A DNA stretch of 64,000 bases from an uncultured Pelagibacteraceae bacterium (GTDB lineage Bacteria > Pseudomonadota > Alphaproteobacteria > Pelagibacterales > Pelagibacteraceae). The first letter of the stretch is position 1; every line of letters begins with the position of its first letter. The stretch spans positions 1 through 64,000 of the forward strand of contig CACGTU010000004.1 in the NCBI GenBank assembly GCA_902576045.1, read 5' to 3'. The notes beneath the pieces are model-generated. The model searched no databases and was not told the DNA's origin. It saw only the letters and a program-made list of their open reading frames with translations. A program made the translations under genes and the position numbers. Positions 60,368 to 64,000 of the stretch are shown here, in pieces.

Positions 60368-61660
60368 TTATTTAAGGTTTAAATACTCTTTGTTTAAAAG
60401 CCCAGCAGCTTTAAGAAGGATATATTGAGATAGAAGATAATTTCTCTCTGAATTAGCTAAAGATATTTGGGCAGATAGAAGTAGCGAATTAGACTGGATT
60501 ACATCTAATGTAGTTCTAGAGCCTCTTTCATATTCAGCAGATATTCCCTCAAATGCAATATTGGCTGCTCTTACTTGTGCTCGAACAGAATTTAAAAATC
60601 CTTTAGAGGCCTCTAAACTTGACCATGCACTTGCAACATTCGTTTCATTAGTTTTAATTGTGTCTTCTAGTAATAATCTTTTTTTATAATTTAAATTTGA
60701 GTCTTTTTTAACTTTAGAACGTTTTTTTCCACCTGAATAAAACGGCCAATTAACAGTTGCCTTTAGAACGTCCTTTTCTCTTTCGTCATAAGTAGTGCTA
60801 AGATCATAATTATAAGATCTCTCTAAAGATAAACTTGCTGTTGGACTTAAATCTGATTTTGAAATTTCTATATCTTTTTCTGATTGAATTAATTCAAGCT
60901 CTGCAATTTTTATATCTGGGTTATTTTCTTTCGAAAGTGAAACTGCTTTTGATAAATTTTCAGGAATTTTAACAATTGAATTTGAAGATTTTTTTAATTT
61001 ACTTGGGTCATCAATATTTCCAATAATATTTTCATAGTTTAGTTTGCTAATTAAAAGATCACTTTTTGATTGTGTGAACTGTGCTTGAGCTCCTGCTAAT
61101 GAAGATTCTGATTGTGATAAATCCGTAATTGTAATTTGCCCTCTGTCCAGTCTTACTTTGTCAGTTTCTACTTGTCTTATTAGTAAATTTAAATTTCTTC
61201 TATTAATATTAAGTTTTTCCCTTGCAAGAATTAATCCAGTAAATGCATCTATAGCGCTATATAAAACATCTTGTTCTTTCTTAACTAACCTTGCTTTAGC
61301 AAGTTCTAGTCCAACAATATTTTTCTGATGAGTAAAATCCCTTCCCTGATCGAACAATTTTTGTTCCAATTTAATTGAGGAACTTAGTGGGTTTACATCA
61401 TCAATACTTGTATCTGTTCCACTTTGAGTTGTTAACTTATTTGTGTTTTCAAAACTTTTTGATCCGCTTAAAGAAAGTGAAGGCATATAATCTGCTTTAG
61501 ATATATTAATATCTTCTTCAGCAGCATTTATATTTTCTCTTTCAGCATTTAGTTGTGTATTATTTTTATAAGTTTCATTTAATGCCTGATATAAACTTAC
61601 GGCATTTCCATTATTAAAAAATAAAGTAGATAATAAAAATGATAGAATAATTTTTTTCAT
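60368..61660 (-). CDS. TolC-family outer membrane efflux protein
   Basis: Signal peptide, ALNETYKNNTQLNAERENI, SAEYERGSRTTLDVIQSNSLLLSAQ. Confidence 0.9.
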   Translation of the reverse strand: MKKIILSFLLSTLFFNNGNAVSLYQALNETYKNNTQLNAERENINAAEEDINISKADYMPSLSLSGSKSFENTNKLTTQSGTDTSIDDVNPLSSSIKLEQKLFDQGRDFTHQKNIVGLELAKARLVKKEQDVLYSAIDAFTGLILAREKLNINRRNLNLLIRQVETDKVRLDRGQITITDLSQSESSLAGAQAQFTQSKSDLLISKLNYENIIGNIDDPSKLKKSSNSIVKIPENLSKAVSLSKENNPDIKIAELELIQSEKDIEISKSDLSPTASLSLERSYNYDLSTTYDEREKDVLKATVNWPFYSGGKKRSKVKKDSNLNYKKRLLLEDTIKTNETNVASAWSSLEASKGFLNSVRAQVRAANIAFEGISAEYERGSRTTLDVIQSNSLLLSAQISLANSERNYLLSQYILLKAAGLLNKEYLNLK

Positions 61661-62590
61661 TTATTTTTTGTATATTGCAGATTTTATTTGATGATCACTA
61701 CTTAAATTAAAAATGATTGATGCATATTTTGGAGCAAATTTAAACATATTTTGGGTTACTCTTTGATAGGTTTGCATAAAAATTAGTACATCCTCTTTTG
61801 TCATAATTTTATTTTTAGTTTTCTTGTTTTTATTCTTTAACCATAATTTTTTTTCTTGGATCAGTCTCCATTTTTGAAGCAAGGAAAAACTTTGAGCTTT
61901 TAAATATATTAAACAATCCAATTGGTCATATAATTTTTTATATTTTGATTTCAATTCATTATTTACATATTTTCTCCATATCAACTTGGTATCTTTTGAT
62001 TTTTCCATAGAATTTATATTTTTTTTTAAGGTACTATTTTTCTCTGCTTTTGCACCAACACACCATCCCTCAAATATAATTACATCTGGTCTTTTTTTTA
62101 AAGTGTACCATTGATTTTTTTTACATCTGTCATCAATGGCCTTGTTAAATTTTGGTAACTTAAAAGGCTTAAAATTTCTACTTTTTGATTTTTTAAAAAA
62201 ATCTAACATAATATTTATGTCATGGGTGCCTGGAACACCTCTTGTCATCAATAAAGGATGGATTTTTTTTGAAAGGTTTAATCTTTCTTTTCTTGTTTTA
62301 TAAAAATCATCGATTGAGATCTTAAAGACACTCAATTTAAAGTATTTTTTTAATATTATTTCTAATATTGAACTTGTTGTTGTTTTGCCAGTTCCTTGTC
62401 CACCTACTAGCCCTAAAATAAAAGGATGTTTGCTTTTAGCTTTAGATGATATCCAAAAACAAGCGGGAATTAAAAAAGATTTTAACATCTTTTCTTTTCC
62501 TTTAAATTTTTCTTTAGACGTTTCTTGAGATTTTATAAATTTAAAACAATCAGTTTTTACCTTATCAAAACATTCACTTTCAGTGTTCAT
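61661..62590 (-). CDS. D-glycerate 3-kinase-like P-loop kinase
   Basis: GLVGGQGTGKTT, ISIDDFYKTRKERLNLSKKIHPLLMTRGVPGTHDI, VIIFEGWCVG. Confidence 0.85.
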   Translation of the reverse strand: MNTESECFDKVKTDCFKFIKSQETSKEKFKGKEKMLKSFLIPACFWISSKAKSKHPFILGLVGGQGTGKTTTSSILEIILKKYFKLSVFKISIDDFYKTRKERLNLSKKIHPLLMTRGVPGTHDINIMLDFFKKSKSRNFKPFKLPKFNKAIDDRCKKNQWYTLKKRPDVIIFEGWCVGAKAEKNSTLKKNINSMEKSKDTKLIWRKYVNNELKSKYKKLYDQLDCLIYLKAQSFSLLQKWRLIQEKKLWLKNKNKKTKNKIMTKEDVLIFMQTYQRVTQNMFKFAPKYASIIFNLSSDHQIKSAIYKK

Positions 62591-62595
62591 TGAAT

Positions 62596-62964
62596 TTATT
62601 TTTTTTGGTCCATTGGATGGTTTTGACCATCATTCAAACCGACATTTTCTAATTTAAATTGATCAATGTCATCGATACATCCAACATTTAATCCAAATGT
62701 ATCTGGTCTACTTCTCATTTTATGATGTGTATAAATTCCACAGTCTGAGCAAAAATAATGTTCTGCTACTTTAGTATGATATTGATAAAGTTTAAGTTTA
62801 TCTTCACCCTTCATAATTTTTACATCTGTAATAGGAGCAAAGGTCATTATGTAACCCTTCTTTTTACACAGTGTACAATTACATCTTAAAAATTTATTCA
62901 ATGCTCCTTCAGTCTCTTTAATTTCAAGTTCAACCTCACCACAATGACATATTAATTTTTTCAT
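62596..62964 (-). CDS. GFA family (CENP-V/GFA zinc-fold) protein
   Basis: CHCGEVELEI, CNCTLC, YFCSDCGIYTHHKMRSRPDTFGLNVGCID. Confidence 0.9.
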   Translation of the reverse strand: MKKLICHCGEVELEIKETEGALNKFLRCNCTLCKKKGYIMTFAPITDVKIMKGEDKLKLYQYHTKVAEHYFCSDCGIYTHHKMRSRPDTFGLNVGCIDDIDQFKLENVGLNDGQNHPMDQKK

Positions 62965-62965
62965 T

Positions 62966-63343
62966 TTATTTCCTATCCTTTATATGATTTTGACCGTCAT
63001 TGATAAATGTTTTAAATTTAAATAATTCATTCACCTCTATATCATCTATGCAACCCATATTTATACCATAAGTATTAGGATCACTTCTTCTTTGATTATG
63101 TGTTTGAATTCCACATTCTGAGCAAAAATAGTGCTTAGCAACTTTAGTATTGAATTGGTAAACTTTAATTTTGTTTTCTCCTTTAATAACTTTTAAATCT
63201 TTTTTTTCAATTGTAGCAACCATAGTTCCTTTTCTTTTACACATTGAACAATTGCATCTTTTAAGTTTATCAATGTCGTCGTTAAGATTGACCTGTATTT
63301 CTACTGCTCCACAATGACATGTTAATTTTTTTAAAGACAACAT
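62966..63343 (-). CDS. GFA family protein, tandem paralogue
   Basis: CHCGAVEIQV, CNCSMC, YFCSECGIQTHNQRRSDPNTYGINMGCID. Confidence 0.9.
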   Translation of the reverse strand: MLSLKKLTCHCGAVEIQVNLNDDIDKLKRCNCSMCKRKGTMVATIEKKDLKVIKGENKIKVYQFNTKVAKHYFCSECGIQTHNQRRSDPNTYGINMGCIDDIEVNELFKFKTFINDGQNHIKDRK

Positions 63344-63348
63344 TTTTA

Positions 63349-63822
63349 TTAATTCATTTTTTCTTTTAATCTTTTCAAACTTTCCTTAGACCAAGTTTTA
63401 TCCCTGTCATACATTGCATCATAACAAATATTCTTATTAACTATATCAATCCAAGGGTCTTTGTCCTTAACAAAAATGTGTGCATCAGGAGTAATGGGAT
63501 TTTCTAAAGTAGCTGTTCTAACAGCAATCCTTCCACCCTTGCCTGATGAAATATTGTATTGACAGTAAACGTAAACACCACAAATTACACAAAAGTAAGC
63601 TCTCATTCCTTTACCACTTCCTGTAGGTAGTTCCGTAGATGAAACATTGCCATCAAAACTAAAGTCATCCTCGAATACCATTGTGTGAATTACAAATGAT
63701 GATCCTGTTGATTTTTTGCAATCTTTACAGTGACAAGCTTGCGTTATGAGAGGTTTGTCTTTGATTTGATATGTTACTTTCCCACAACCACAACTGCCTT
63801 TTAATGTTTTAAAACTTTCCAT
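63349..63822 (-). CDS. GFA family protein (more divergent)
   Basis: GSCGCGKVTYQI, CHCKDCKKSTGSSF, YFCVICGVYVYCQY. Confidence 0.9.
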   Translation of the reverse strand: MESFKTLKGSCGCGKVTYQIKDKPLITQACHCKDCKKSTGSSFVIHTMVFEDDFSFDGNVSSTELPTGSGKGMRAYFCVICGVYVYCQYNISSGKGGRIAVRTATLENPITPDAHIFVKDKDPWIDIVNKNICYDAMYDRDKTWSKESLKRLKEKMN

Positions 63823-63892
63823 TTTGTTTTTAATAAACTACTTGTTGTTAAAGTTTTCCACAACCATACAAAATCTAGTTTGAATGTTCTCG

Positions 63893-63914
63893 TTTTGATT
63901 CACTTTTGATTCAC
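63893..63914. repeat. Two perfect adjacent copies of TTTTGATTCAC
   Basis: 63893-63903 and 63904-63914 identical. Confidence 0.9.
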
Positions 63915-63938
63915 TTACAGACTCAAAATACAACCTAT

Positions 63939-63985
63939 TTGACACTATTCTGAAACTTATGTATTAATTAGAACAAAATAAGAAC
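63939..63985 (+). promoter_or_regulatory. Promoter with SOS-type box: TTGACA-N17-TATTAA then GAAC-AAAATAA-GAAC
   Basis: -35 at 63939-63944, -10 at 63962-63967, perfect GAAC-N7-GAAC at 63971-63985, ATG at 63990. Confidence 0.7.
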
Positions 63986-63989
63986 ATTT

Positions 63990-64000
63990 ATGAAGCTAAC
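63990..64000 (+). CDS. Start of a CDS running off the right edge (MKL...)
   Basis: ATG directly downstream of the promoter/SOS-type box; too short to identify. Confidence 0.4.

Noticed and set aside
1-64000. CRISPR arrays, prophage, transposons, tRNA/rRNA genes
   Set aside because: No spaced repeats, integrase/transposase, cloverleaf or rRNA-like segments noticed; intergenic space is minimal

Overview
AT-rich, very compact alphaproteobacterial chromosome segment that looks like SAR11/Pelagibacterales (inferred from gene content, composition and near-zero intergenic spacing). No tRNA, rRNA, CRISPR array, phage or transposon was seen. The coding content is mostly housekeeping and C1/C2/glycine metabolism. 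The left edge holds the purF 3' end, a PhnZ-like HD protein, and gshA/gshB. A tight minus-strand operon follows: EamA transporter, creatinase, GATM-like glycine amidinotransferase, threonine aldolase. Next is a molybdenum block (moeA, mobA, NifU-like, HPP, fdhD, NAD-formate dehydrogenase, moaACDE, msrPQ, moaB). Further along are a lipid/FAD cluster (SDR, DUF3833, CFA synthase, DUF1365, FAD oxidoreductase) and gcvTHP behind a tandem glycine riboswitch. The rest includes pxpABC, panB, guaB-TPR-guaA, rlmE, pssA/psd, icd, alaS, recA, a TolC-like gene, glycerate kinase and three tandem GFA genes. Main points for follow-up: (1) the creatinase/amidinotransferase/threonine aldolase operon, in which each enzyme can yield glycine or its precursor sarcosine; (2) a mutually exclusive P1 versus Shine-Dalgarno helix in the gcvT riboswitch leader; (3) a single-base homopolymer frameshift in an iron-ADH gene whose C-terminus is intact in another frame; (4) a perfect GAAC-N7-GAAC SOS-type box with a consensus-like promoter at the right edge, resembling a site upstream of recA; (5) a CBS-less IMPDH. 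All family assignments are from reading the translations; no database search was run.
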